Of a stretch of 12,229 bases of DNA, positions 1-7,741 are shown in pieces (position 1 is the stretch's first letter; each line of letters opens with the position of its first letter). The notes beneath the pieces were generated by a model. That model did not search any database and was not told the DNA's origin. It saw only the letters and a program-made list of their open reading frames with translations. The position numbers and the translations under genes were made by a program. The DNA comes from Bacteroidales bacterium (GTDB lineage Bacteria > Bacteroidota > Bacteroidia > Bacteroidales > UBA932): NCBI GenBank assembly GCA_017478685.1, contig JAFVDC010000007.1:1-12229 (forward strand), in the 5' to 3' direction.

Positions 1-507
1 AGGTGCAGCGGCCTCTTCGGCGGCCTTTGCAGCGGCTTCGGCCTCTGCGGCAGCCTTCTTCTCTGCGATAGCCTTTGCACGAGCCTCGTTCACCTGGGCC
101 TCAGCGGCCTTTGCAGCCTTAGCGGCAGCAATAGCCTGGTTCTTGAGTCCGGTCTTCTTGGCAGCGATCTTCTCATCCCTCTGGGCCTTCCAGGCGGCGA
201 ATTGTTCGTCGGCCTGAGCCTGGGTGAGAGCACCCTTTGCAACGCCCTCGGAGAGGTGCTTGCGGAGGAGGACACCCTCATAGGAGAGGATGCGGCGGGT
301 AACCAGCGTGGGCTGGGCACCTACCTTGAGCCATGCAAGGGCCTTCTCACCGTCAAGGACGATGGTAGCGGGGTTGGTGTTGGGGTTGTAGGAGCCAAGG
401 AGCTCGATGAACTTACCGTCGCGCGGTGTGCGGGAATCGGCCACAACAATGTGGAAGAATGCGAAATTCTTCTTTCCGTGGCGCTGGAGTCTGATCTTAA
501 CAGCCAT
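1..507 (-). CDS. rpsP: 30S ribosomal protein S16, 3' end cut by the window edge
   Basis: This is a small-subunit ribosomal protein that binds 16S rRNA and supports 30S assembly. The frame starts at 507 and stays open to base 1, giving 169 residues without a stop. The N-terminus reads [20 protein letters not shown], followed by [20 protein letters not shown] and later RRILSYEG, which is the conserved S16 core over about the first 80 residues. E. coli S16 is only about 82 residues. The rest here is a tail that becomes almost pure Ala, Lys and Glu from about residue 115 ([16 protein letters not shown] runs, probably helical). Long tails of this kind are familiar on Bacteroidota S16. The start is fixed by the S16 N-terminus and by a good promoter about 58 nt upstream. 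It is transcribed divergently from the beta-barrel gene at 648. Identification is near certain; the true C-terminus is not visible. Confidence 0.97.
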   Translation of the reverse strand, partial: MAVKIRLQRHGKKNFAFFHIVVADSRTPRDGKFIELLGSYNPNTNPATIVLDGEKALAWLKVGAQPTLVTRRILSYEGVLLRKHLSEGVAKGALTQAQADEQFAAWKAQRDEKIAAKKTGLKNQAIAAAKAAKAAEAQVNEARAKAIAEKKAAAEAEAAAKAAEEAAAP

Positions 508-565
508 TGTGAATCTGTTGATTTAAAATTAATATTGCGTATATCCCCCAACTCGTGAGGGACTG

Positions 566-573
566 CAAAGGTA
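566..573 (-). promoter_or_regulatory. rpsP: Probable -7 element of the rpsP promoter
   Basis: Read on the minus strand the bases are TACCTTTG, an exact match to the Bacteroidales -7 consensus TAnnTTTG, followed by CAGTCCC as in the tRNA promoter at 1951. It lies 58 nt upstream of the rpsP ATG, leaving a leader of roughly 50 nt. About 20 nt further upstream there is only a T-rich stretch, not a clean TTTG -33 element. Confidence 0.55.
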
Positions 574-647
574 AGAATATTTTTTGGTCTTTTAAAATAT
601 TTGTGAAAGATGAAACGTTTTCCCGGCATCCTGCATCTTTAGTACGT

Positions 648-1232
648 ATGAAAAGATTGATGACAATAGTCTCTGCCGCGCTTATTTCGGCCGGCAGCTT
701 CATTTCCGCCGCCCAGGGGCAAAACGAGATAAGCGTGTACATGGGCGTCATGAATGCGGAATATACATCGGTAGACATAAACCGCAGGTACAACTACTAC
801 CGTGACCTCTATGCTCTCTATGAACCTAATTACGATATAGGCTGCTACCCCACCCTCACCATAGACTACAATCGCCGCGTGCTCAGTTGGATGTCCGCCG
901 GGGTACAGGCCAACTGGGCGCTCATGCACGGTACGGGCAGATATGTGATGGAGAGCGCCCCTGAAACCAGCTTCAGGCAGCACATGGTTGCGGTGCTTCC
1001 CCAGGCAAAGTTTTACATCCCCGGCCCCAAACGCTTCAGGCCGTATGCCAAAGTAGGCTTGGGGATAGGTTTTTCCCTTGGAGACCAGGTGGTGGGAAAG
1101 CCTGTCACTTTCGCTTGGGACATAGCTCCAATCGGTTTTGAATGGGGCAGCAACACGGTTTACGCCATTTTTGAAGCCTCGTTCGGTAATGTGATTACCG
1201 GCATGAGGTTCGGCATCGGGTACAGATTCTAG
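648..1232 (+). CDS. Small outer-membrane beta-barrel protein (unknown function)
   Basis: The product is 194 residues with a Sec signal peptide: MKRLM, a hydrophobic stretch to about residue 20, then a likely cleavage site after AAQG. The mature part alternates short polar and aromatic stretches typical of membrane beta-strands (GVQANWALMH, AKVGLGIGFSLG, PIGFEWGSN). It ends in GMRFGIGYRF, with the terminal aromatic residue expected of outer-membrane barrels recognised by the BAM machinery. The size fits a barrel of about eight strands, similar in kind to OmpW/OmpX or PF13505 proteins; that family placement is by pattern only. The frame is open back to an ATG at 555, but the 31 extra residues would bury the signal peptide, so I take the ATG at 648. 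The stop is 4 nt before the next gene, so the two are very likely co-transcribed. No specific ligand can be inferred. Confidence 0.82.
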   Translation: MKRLMTIVSAALISAGSFISAAQGQNEISVYMGVMNAEYTSVDINRRYNYYRDLYALYEPNYDIGCYPTLTIDYNRRVLSWMSAGVQANWALMHGTGRYVMESAPETSFRQHMVAVLPQAKFYIPGPKRFRPYAKVGLGIGFSLGDQVVGKPVTFAWDIAPIGFEWGSNTVYAIFEASFGNVITGMRFGIGYRF

Positions 1233-1236
1233 GATT

Positions 1237-1911
1237 ATGAGAAAGATTGTTTTTGCCATATTTGCGGTGGCCGCACTCAGCCTTGCCGGCTGCACCAAAC
1301 GCTACAGTCCCAACGGCTATGAGATTGTAGGAGGCACGGAATACTACGCCATTCTCCCGGCCCAGGAATACCTGATGGCTATTGCCGACGACATGGTGAC
1401 CGACGTTCTTGGAGAACTTGAAACCGCCCTCAAGGTGGAAGACCTTGGGAACTCCGCCAGCCTGAGGTTCGACATGGCCGAAGGAAGCATACTGGAAGAA
1501 GGCAAAACCTGGAAGGTCACGGGCAGCACAAGGGCCCTGAAGGGCATGACCATCAAAAACATAGGCTCAGATACCTGGGAAATGGCCTTTGACGGAGACT
1601 ACAGCCTCAACGACTATGTGTATCCCGTGAGTTTCATAGCAAAGGCCAAGCGCGGCTCCCAGATCACAAACAACCACTACAACTGGGGCGTTACCATTAA
1701 CGGAAATCGCACGGAAAGGGGCGGATACTCCTGCACATATTCATCAAAGAGCACCGTCCTGTACCAGTGCACCCAGGACAACAAAGTGGGCTGGAACGAC
1801 GTAGAGGGCACTTATCTTCTTACCGTACTCCTTGACAATAAGCCTATTGACCTCTGGGCGCTGGAGTTCGACGGCATTCCCTCCGAGGCCATATTTTCAA
1901 GAGGCCTGTAA
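1237..1911 (+). CDS. Lipoprotein of unknown function, partner of the upstream beta-barrel
   Basis: The product is 224 residues. A typical lipoprotein signal is visible: MRKIVFAIFAVAALSLAGC, with lipobox LAGC and Cys19 as the lipidated residue. The residues after the cysteine (TKRYSPNG) carry no acidic cluster, so I would expect it to face the periplasm rather than the outside, although this is weak evidence. The mature protein is rich in short beta-type segments (KTWKVTGST, DTWEMAFDGDYS, YSCTYSSKSTVLYQCT) and contains two further cysteines in the C-terminal half. I recognise no catalytic motif and no named domain. It begins 4 nt after the stop of the beta-barrel gene, which suggests an outer-membrane barrel and lipoprotein pair. 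The A-rich stretch after the stop leads into the tRNA promoter, and I see no convincing terminator between them. Confidence 0.8.
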   Translation: MRKIVFAIFAVAALSLAGCTKRYSPNGYEIVGGTEYYAILPAQEYLMAIADDMVTDVLGELETALKVEDLGNSASLRFDMAEGSILEEGKTWKVTGSTRALKGMTIKNIGSDTWEMAFDGDYSLNDYVYPVSFIAKAKRGSQITNNHYNWGVTINGNRTERGGYSCTYSSKSTVLYQCTQDNKVGWNDVEGTYLLTVLLDNKPIDLWALEFDGIPSEAIFSRGL

Positions 1912-1928
1912 AAAAATCAAAAAAAATG

Positions 1929-1958
1929 TTGGGATTTGAAAAAAAGAATGTATCTTTG
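1929..1958 (+). promoter_or_regulatory. Bacteroidales-type promoter of the tRNA-Leu gene
   Basis: TATCTTTG at 1951-1958 matches the -7 consensus TAnnTTTG exactly. TTG at 1929-1931 sits 19 nt upstream, the usual spacing for the -33 element. Transcription would start about 7 nt downstream, roughly 8-10 nt before the mature tRNA 5' end at 1974. Confidence 0.75.
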
Positions 1959-1973
1959 CAGTCCCAAACACTT

Positions 1974-2056
1974 GCGGGTGTGGTGAAATGGTAGACACGC
2001 CACTTTGAGGGGGTGGTGGGCGATGGCCCGTGGGAGTTCGACTCTCCCCACCCGCA
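1974..2056 (+). tRNA. tRNA-Leu, anticodon GAG
   Basis: All arms fold. The acceptor stem GCGGGTG (1974-1980) pairs with CACCCGC (2049-2055), followed by the discriminator A at 2056. The D-loop contains the GGTAGAC stretch. The anticodon stem CCACT/GGTGG encloses the loop TTGAGGG, with anticodon GAG at 2007-2009. A long variable arm (GGGC-GATG-GCCC) marks it as a class II tRNA, and the T-arm GGGAG-TTCGACT-CTCCC is perfect. It reads the leucine codons CUC and CUU. The 3' CCA is not encoded (the next bases are CAA), so it must be added after transcription. Confidence 0.96.
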
Positions 2057-2093
2057 CAAAACGAGCAGCTGAGTTCAGCTGCTCGTTTTGTGC
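2054..2093. terminator. Perfect 40-bp palindrome: probable two-way terminator
   Basis: The 19-bp arms running inwards from 2054 and 2093 are exactly complementary around a central GT, giving a long stable hairpin. It contains GAGCAGCTGA and its mirror copy, flanked by AAAA on one side and TTTT on the other. The T-tract therefore works in both directions. It follows the tRNA on the plus strand and lies 12 nt beyond the GH43 stop codon (2105-2107) on the minus strand. Its first three bases overlap the last three of the mature tRNA. Confidence 0.85.
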
Positions 2094-2104
2094 TTATATT
2101 CCTA

Positions 2105-3043
2105 TCAGTGCATTTTTACCGGAAGAATTCTTCCGTCTGGAGAGAATTCAAGACGATCTATGCATACTACGCGGTGGTTGCCGTCAGTGTCTCCAAGCGG
2201 ATGGCGGTGATATACAATCAGATATTCTCCTGTACGGATATTCTTTACAACGCTGTGGTGGCCAGCACCGGTTCCAACTTCCAGATCTGTTTCAAGGATA
2301 GTTTCTTCACGCACAAACGGGCCCAAAGGGCTGTCGGCAATAGCATAGGCCACTTTGTAATTATCTTTGCGCCACCTGCCTTCACTCCACATGAAATAGT
2401 ATTTCCCACCCTTCAGGAGCATGAACGGCCCTTCAACATAACCTTCAGGGGTTACTTCCTTGAAGATATCACCGTCCTCAAACGGCAGAAGTGACTTGAA
2501 GTCAGGAGCCAACCGAACCAGATTGCAATGTTTCCAACCACCGTAGTACATGAGCCAGTAACCACTGGCGGGGTCCTGAAAGACAAACTGGTCTATGGGC
2601 TGAGCCCCGTTAACTATATCCTGGATGAGAGGCCTCCCCAACAGGTCATGAAACGGCCCAGAAGGTTTTTCCGACACTGCGACACCAATTCCTCCCACTT
2701 CTCCCTGATGCACATCATTGGCCGAGAAAAAGAGATAGTAAAGCCCGTCCTTCTTCACAATGGAAGGAGCCCACATAGCACGGCGAGCCCATGAAACTTC
2801 ATCATTGGACAATATGCGAGGATGCTTCTCCCAATGAATCATGTCCGTTGTGGAAAAAGCATCCATATAAGTCTGGTCATCAAACGGAAGTGATGCCGTG
2901 GGATACACCCAGAGTGTGCGGCCGTCCACAAAACCTTCAGGGTCGGCATACCAGCCTTCAAACACGGGATTTGTCCAGGTGGCCGGCTTGCATGAAACAA
3001 CCACAAGGATTCCAAAAAACAAAGGAAGGATACGTTTTATCAT
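2105..3043 (-). CDS. Glycoside hydrolase family 43 lipoprotein
   Basis: This is predicted to remove arabinose, xylose or related sugars from the non-reducing end of plant-type glycans by the inverting GH43 mechanism. The 312 residues form a single five-bladed propeller domain with no added binding module. The signal MIKRILPLFFGILVVVSC has the lipobox VVSC with Cys18. The three GH43 acidic residues are all visible: Asp34 in WYADPEG (base), Asp151 in QPIDQFVFQD (pKa modulator) and Glu204 in YVEGPFM (acid). Other family marks are WAPSIVKKDGLYYLFFSA and the TGAGHHSVV segment near residue 260. It is the last gene of the minus-strand operon. Its ATG overlaps the GH3 stop by 4 bp (3040-3043), so translation of the two is probably coupled. 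The exact specificity and subfamily cannot be told from the sequence alone. Confidence 0.9.
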   Translation of the reverse strand: MIKRILPLFFGILVVVSCKPATWTNPVFEGWYADPEGFVDGRTLWVYPTASLPFDDQTYMDAFSTTDMIHWEKHPRILSNDEVSWARRAMWAPSIVKKDGLYYLFFSANDVHQGEVGGIGVAVSEKPSGPFHDLLGRPLIQDIVNGAQPIDQFVFQDPASGYWLMYYGGWKHCNLVRLAPDFKSLLPFEDGDIFKEVTPEGYVEGPFMLLKGGKYYFMWSEGRWRKDNYKVAYAIADSPLGPFVREETILETDLEVGTGAGHHSVVKNIRTGEYLIVYHRHPLGDTDGNHRVVCIDRLEFSPDGRILPVKMH

Positions 3044-5223
3044 CTTTCTGTAAGCATTATTTCTTCTTCAAGTCTTATATCTCCGGACGAAGCCCCGGCT
3101 TTGACGAGATAACGCCCTGGAACCGTCACAAAACGGGAAAGGGTTTCATCATAATACCCGAGCCCGGAAATCGGGACCTCAAAACTGATCTTCAGGGACT
3201 CACCGGGGCGCAGGGATACCTTTTGGAAAGCCTTTAGTTCCTTTGCCGGGCGCTCATACGCTTCTCCCTCCCCGGCAGGCGGAGCACCTACATATAGCTG
3301 TACAATCTCTTTCCCCTCCCTTTGGCCGATATTCCTGACCACCAAGCCTACCCGAAGTTTCCCGCCCCGGAAAGAAGCCTTCATGCCGGAATACTCAAAG
3401 GCAGTATAAGAAAGCCCGTGACCGAAGGGATAGAGCGGCACTACTCCGGCACGGTCATACCAACGGTACCCCACGAATATGCCCTCGTCATAGTACACGT
3501 CCATCATGTGACCATCCTCCCTCTGAATGCCAGGATATGTGCGTTCATTTCCATAAAACGGAGTATCTTCCAGTGAAGACGGCCATGAGTACGGCAGTTT
3601 GCCAGACGGATTCACTTTCCCGGAGAGTACGGCACCAAGTGCAGACCCAGCTTCGCTTCCAAGATACCATGCCTGGACAATGGCAGCCGCCCTGTCATGC
3701 CAAGGCAACGCCACAGGATTCCCGGAAATGTTCACATACACCAGCGGAATGCCGGTACCAAGAAGCGCCTCCAGCACATCGTCCTGCCCGTAAGGCAGCC
3801 CGTAGGAGAGCCTGTCACGGCCTTCCCTGTCCTGGTTTCTGGACTTGTTGAGCCCGCCCACAAAAAGAATCACATCCGCTCTTTGAGCGGCGGCTACGGC
3901 ATCAGATATCAATTGCTCCGGGGAACGGGCATCGGAAAGGTCCTGACCGGCGGAAACGCCCCAGTATACTTCCCCAATATCACCCACATAGCCACGCTCA
4001 AAGCGGACATCGGCCAATGGAAACGCTTTCTGAATACCCTCCAGTGGCGTTATCTCATACTTTGCCTTCAGGGAGGAGCTGCCGCCTCCTACGGCCATTT
4101 TCTTGATGGCATTCTCCCCCACTACAAGTACGGTCAAGGCATTCAAGGTATCCAGTGGAAGAATGCCGTTGTTCTCCAAAAGAACTATGCCTTCCTCCCC
4201 TACCCTACGAGCCATGGCGGAATGCTCCGGGCACACAAATCGGCCAAAGCCGCGGTCCGGACGCAAAGTTGTACGCTCATGAAGACGAAGAATCCGTGAA
4301 ACCTGTGTATCCAGGACCTCCATAGGAATCTCCCCTGAAAGCAGTTTCTGTTTATAAGGCTCCGCAAAATGAAAAGCATTGTAATCAGTAGCGTCCGGGT
4401 TGTCCCGAAGGCCATCCGTACTGGTTCCCATCTCCACATCCAGACCGGCAGCCGCGGCATTTGAAGAATGGACGGCACCCCAATCGCTTACCACAACTCC
4501 GTCAAAGCCCCAGTCACGGCGCAGGATATCTGTCAGGAGGCGGGAATTTTCGCTGCAGTGCATGTCCCATATACGGTTGTATGCAGCCATTACACTCCAC
4601 ACACCTCCCTCCTGAACGGCCATCCGGAATGCCGGAAGATATATCTCCTGAAGTGCCCTGTCACTTAAGTGGACGTCCACCCTTGCACGGGCTTTTTCCT
4701 GGTTGTTCCGGGCAAAATGCTTAACGCAAGCCGCCACGCCTTTACTCTGGACTCCACGGATATAGGCCGATGCCATTCTACCGGACAGGAACGGGTCTTC
4801 ACCCATATATTCAAAGTTTCTGCCGCAGGTAGGGATGCGCATTATGTTGACACCTGGTCCCAGAAGGACGTCTTTTCTCCGGTAAAGCGCTTCCTCGCCT
4901 AGGCATACGCCCATTTCAGTGGCCAGGGACTCATCCCAAGTGGCCGCCAGGCACGTAAGTGCGGGATAGGCGGTGCAGGAATCACTGGTCCAGCCAGCCT
5001 GGGCCCAGCTGTCCCAAAGCGCCTCTGCCCTGATGCCGTTGGGGCCGTCCGACCACCAAAGGTCCGGAATGCCCAAACGGGGAACGCCCGCAGAAGAAAA
5101 ACGAGACTGGGCATGCGTGAGAGAGAGTTTCTCGTCCAGGGAAAGATCAAAAGAAGTCTCCCCTTTTTCACGGCAGCAGACAGCCAGCGCGAGGAAAGAC
5201 AATACCGTCAAAAATCTTTTCAT
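3040..5223 (-). CDS. Glycoside hydrolase family 3 exo-glycosidase
   Basis: This is a retaining beta-glycosidase (beta-glucosidase, beta-xylosidase or similar) that takes single sugars off oligosaccharides, probably in the periplasm. It is 727 residues, the usual length for the three-domain type. The TIM-barrel domain spans about 25-315 and carries the KHF at 168-170, the NNQE at 173-176 and the nucleophile Asp247 in VVVSDWGAVH. The alpha/beta sandwich domain spans about 335-555 and carries the likely acid/base Glu467 in QDREGRDR. A fibronectin-III-like domain occupies about 620-695 (GREGKEIVQLYVG-type pattern). The N-terminus MKRFLTVLSFLALAVCC is an export signal. The cysteine pair could be lipidated, but Val or Cys at -1 is an atypical lipobox. 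The gene overlaps its neighbours by 4 bp at both ends (5220-5223 and 3040-3043). The natural substrate cannot be read off the sequence. Confidence 0.93.
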   Translation of the reverse strand: MKRFLTVLSFLALAVCCREKGETSFDLSLDEKLSLTHAQSRFSSAGVPRLGIPDLWWSDGPNGIRAEALWDSWAQAGWTSDSCTAYPALTCLAATWDESLATEMGVCLGEEALYRRKDVLLGPGVNIMRIPTCGRNFEYMGEDPFLSGRMASAYIRGVQSKGVAACVKHFARNNQEKARARVDVHLSDRALQEIYLPAFRMAVQEGGVWSVMAAYNRIWDMHCSENSRLLTDILRRDWGFDGVVVSDWGAVHSSNAAAAGLDVEMGTSTDGLRDNPDATDYNAFHFAEPYKQKLLSGEIPMEVLDTQVSRILRLHERTTLRPDRGFGRFVCPEHSAMARRVGEEGIVLLENNGILPLDTLNALTVLVVGENAIKKMAVGGGSSSLKAKYEITPLEGIQKAFPLADVRFERGYVGDIGEVYWGVSAGQDLSDARSPEQLISDAVAAAQRADVILFVGGLNKSRNQDREGRDRLSYGLPYGQDDVLEALLGTGIPLVYVNISGNPVALPWHDRAAAIVQAWYLGSEAGSALGAVLSGKVNPSGKLPYSWPSSLEDTPFYGNERTYPGIQREDGHMMDVYYDEGIFVGYRWYDRAGVVPLYPFGHGLSYTAFEYSGMKASFRGGKLRVGLVVRNIGQREGKEIVQLYVGAPPAGEGEAYERPAKELKAFQKVSLRPGESLKISFEVPISGLGYYDETLSRFVTVPGRYLVKAGASSGDIRLEEEIMLTER

Positions 5224-6059
5224 CTGTGATATTTTGTACCGACAAACGCAACGTCACTGAACTCCAGGGGATTCTGGCGGATTATCCAGTCAATGTAAGT
5301 CATAACCATATAGGCCGTAAGTTGATACCCGCCTGCTGTAAGGTGGCCGCCCATTGAATGTTCCTTAAGCATTCTTTGGTTATAATCCGGGAGTTCCTTC
5401 TCCAGATCCACCACATAAACATGGTCAAACATGGAGGCAATTTCCCTTACCACGGCGCTATAATCCTCATATGTATTTTCAAAAAAAGGCGGCATCGTGA
5501 GGACAAAGATGCGTGCTCGCGGCTCAATGAGCTTGATTCTCTGGATAATAGCCCCGTAATAACCTGCATACGTCTTGCCGTTGTGGGTTAAATCTTCCAG
5601 GCAGATGTCTTCTGAAGGACTTCCCAGAGGAATATGCGGGATGGGATTGAAGTATTTGTCATTCACACCAAGGGCAATCACATAAGCCTGCTTAGGGTCT
5701 TCCATAAAGACGGAGGAATGCCCGTCGGCGGTCCAGCCGCTCTGATTCTCATCTATGAAACGAAATGTCCAGGTATCTGTCCTGAGGCCACCCTTTGTCC
5801 AGTTAGTGCCCTCGGCACCCATAGCCCGCATCATGTACTGCGGCCAGGAATACTCAAAAAGGTCTTTCCAGCCGGTATTTCCATCGGCCTTGATATGCTC
5901 CATTTCTCCACTGGAGAGACTGTCACCGATGAACCCCCAATGACGGAATATGCCGCACAGGCCGGGAGTTTCCTTAATGGTGTCCAGCGGCCCAGGGACA
6001 GAAGAGACACAGGACAGCATACAAAAAAGAGCACACGCAAGGAAGGCAATTCGTTTCAT
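5220..6059 (-). CDS. SGNH/GDSL-family hydrolase (esterase) lipoprotein
   Basis: This is a predicted ester hydrolase, most likely a carbohydrate deacetylase given the two glycosidase genes after it. Numbered from the ATG at 6059 it has 279 residues. The signal MKRIAFLACALFCMLSC has Cys17 as the lipid site. SGNH blocks are visible: FIGDSLSSGE with nucleophile Ser47, the Gly of WTKGGLRTDTW (block II), GVND at 131-134 (block III) and GGHLTAGGY with His239 (block V). The residue three places before His239 is Met236, where the classic DxxH triad has Asp. The frame is open back to an ATG at 6101, but that start would place 14 polar residues before the signal peptide and overlap the upstream gene, so I prefer 6059. 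The stop overlaps the GH3 start by 4 bp, and the gene begins 26 nt after the EEP gene ends. Confidence 0.88.
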   Translation of the reverse strand: MKRIAFLACALFCMLSCVSSVPGPLDTIKETPGLCGIFRHWGFIGDSLSSGEMEHIKADGNTGWKDLFEYSWPQYMMRAMGAEGTNWTKGGLRTDTWTFRFIDENQSGWTADGHSSVFMEDPKQAYVIALGVNDKYFNPIPHIPLGSPSEDICLEDLTHNGKTYAGYYGAIIQRIKLIEPRARIFVLTMPPFFENTYEDYSAVVREIASMFDHVYVVDLEKELPDYNQRMLKEHSMGGHLTAGGYQLTAYMVMTYIDWIIRQNPLEFSDVAFVGTKYHR

Positions 6060-6085
6060 GGGTCGGTTATTTTTTACAAATATAA

Positions 6086-7741
6086 CTATTCTGCCAGACA
6101 TTCTTCCTCATCCCAGTCATTTGTGGAGGTGGAGCCGTCAAGAACTCTGAAGGAGTAGTCGGCAATATCCATGAGGATGGGGAAATGGTCGGAGGGATTG
6201 GGAGTCTCCCCGGCCGATGAGTAATCTCCGGGGAAGCCTCCGCGAAGGACCTCGGCACGCTTTACACGCGAATAAACATCCGGGCTTACAAAGAAGTAGT
6301 CAATACGGGAACGGCCGTGGAACATAGTGGGCTGGAAAATACGGCCGTTGAAGCTGTACAGGACGTCGGTTAGCCCCTCTTCCACCGCCTTGTTATATAC
6401 AGCATAAGAATTGGAATCTTCACTTGAATATTTATAAGCCGAATAACCGTTGAACGGGCTCACGGCATCCCTTTCCAGCGGGGAGTATGAATTGAAGTCC
6501 CCGGCAAAAATCCAATTATCCGTTACGGCCGGATAAGCCTTTGTGCTTCCATTCAGGATATAATTAAACTCCTCTAAACGCCTGGTCCCGTATGTTTCAT
6601 AATCTTGGTCTGATGTGGGCTGCAAATGGAGTCCTACTATTTCGTATCCATGGGTACTCACATAAAGGGCGCCGTGTGCAGTTTTTGAATTGTCAAACGT
6701 TCCTTTCAGGGTTATCGCGGAAGAAGAGGTAATGACCACGGGATATCTGTCCTTGTTCACTATGGCCACATGACTATGCCCCCATCGGGCGGCTCTTGAA
6801 ACCATTTTTGAACGGAAGAAAGATGCATTGTTCTTCTCGTCCTCACTCTTATTGAAGGGTTTGGCTTCACAAAGGACAAGCACATCCGGAGATACGCTCC
6901 TTACCCATGAGACAAAGTTGTCATAATTGTTGTCGTAATCATTCTCCATCCCATCGAGGACATTGTAGCTCACTATCCTGAAATTATTGGAGAAGGTCAC
7001 TTCCAGCGGGGTAACGTTCCTGAGCTGGCTACGCTCCACATTGGTGGAAGAGGCTTTGCTCTTGGATATCATCACACCGCCGGCACTGTTGTAAAGAGAG
7101 ATGGTATAAGGCGTAAGCGCCCCCGCCCGGACAGGTACTGAGAAAACACGCGTGGAAGAGCCTCCGGCCGGGAAAGTAATGCTGTAGTCATCGTTTCCGT
7201 AAACGCCGTCGTCCGATGAAAAAGTAAACTTTACCGCCGATGAAGGAATTCCTTTGATAGTAAAACGCATAACACCGCCCTCGTGTTTGAAAGAAAGAGG
7301 GCTGCCGGGAACGATATCGGCACTCATGACGGCGGGGGCGTAAGTATCCGACACATAATCCTGCGTGTCTGGCGGAGTGATACGGGGCTCGCTTACGCTA
7401 TATGCGCCCTCCCACCAGGGATAGTAAGCCTTGCCCGACACGGTCTTGCCTCCCGGAACCGTCCCGGAGAAACTTGCCGATGTCTCCCCCGCCCCGCTCA
7501 CAAGGTCAAAGGGTACAAAAGTGCCGTCGTCCAGGCCCACGGCAATGCGGTCTGTACCGCTCCACGTTATGACGCCTGTCTCAGAACTTACATCGGCCCT
7601 GGTAAGGGCTTCAAAACCGGCCTCAAGCGTCACGGTATATGATTGTTCCTCCGGACTGTCATCCGGCATAGGCTTACTCTGGCAGGACACTGAAAGCAAC
7701 GCCATCAGCGCCAAACCTGCATATTTAATCCCATCCATCAT
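6086..7741 (-). CDS. Lipoprotein: fimbrillin-like domain fused to an EEP phosphoesterase
   Basis: The product is 551 residues. The signal MMDGIKYAGLALMALLSVSC has lipobox SVSC with Cys20, followed by an acidic stretch (PDDSPEE), which in Bacteroidota may mark export to the cell surface. Residues about 34-250 resemble the fimbrillin/Mfa-like domains of Bacteroidales lipoproteins (ITWSGTDRIAV, then KAYYPWW). Residues about 254-527 are a metal-dependent endonuclease/exonuclease/phosphatase domain. Its motifs are all present: SYN with Asn260, LCEAKP with Glu292, GLHLQP with His372, AGDFNS with Asp415 and Asn417, SRIDYFFVS, and SDHFPI with Asp518 and His519. It should cleave phosphodiesters or phosphomonoesters; the target could be nucleic acid, a phospholipid head group or a phosphorylated glycan. 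A short acidic tail (DWDEEECLAE) follows. It lies 96 nt after the phosphatase gene. The catalytic domain is clear, the substrate is not. Confidence 0.88.
   Translation of the reverse strand: MMDGIKYAGLALMALLSVSCQSKPMPDDSPEEQSYTVTLEAGFEALTRADVSSETGVITWSGTDRIAVGLDDGTFVPFDLVSGAGETSASFSGTVPGGKTVSGKAYYPWWEGAYSVSEPRITPPDTQDYVSDTYAPAVMSADIVPGSPLSFKHEGGVMRFTIKGIPSSAVKFTFSSDDGVYGNDDYSITFPAGGSSTRVFSVPVRAGALTPYTISLYNSAGGVMISKSKASSTNVERSQLRNVTPLEVTFSNNFRIVSYNVLDGMENDYDNNYDNFVSWVRSVSPDVLVLCEAKPFNKSEDEKNNASFFRSKMVSRAARWGHSHVAIVNKDRYPVVITSSSAITLKGTFDNSKTAHGALYVSTHGYEIVGLHLQPTSDQDYETYGTRRLEEFNYILNGSTKAYPAVTDNWIFAGDFNSYSPLERDAVSPFNGYSAYKYSSEDSNSYAVYNKAVEEGLTDVLYSFNGRIFQPTMFHGRSRIDYFFVSPDVYSRVKRAEVLRGGFPGDYSSAGETPNPSDHFPILMDIADYSFRVLDGSTSTNDWDEEECLAE

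Noticed and set aside
555..647. N-terminal extension of the beta-barrel protein
   Set aside because: It would add 31 residues before an obvious signal peptide, and it overlaps the rpsP promoter region.
1890..1908. Terminator after the plus-strand lipoprotein gene
   Set aside because: AGGCC/GGCCT gives only a 5-bp stem with a 12-nt loop, and an A-run rather than a T-run follows.
1974..2093. tRNA-Leu as an integration site for a genomic island
   Set aside because: I looked for a second copy of the tRNA 3' end near the other end of the operon and saw none, and there is no integrase in the window.
3697..4299. 200-codon plus-strand open frame opposite GH3
   Set aside because: It is antisense to the conserved GH3 sandwich domain, with no family motif and no export or start context of its own.
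6060..6101. Upstream start for the SGNH esterase
   Set aside because: It would put 14 mostly polar residues before a complete lipoprotein signal and overlap the end of the EEP gene.
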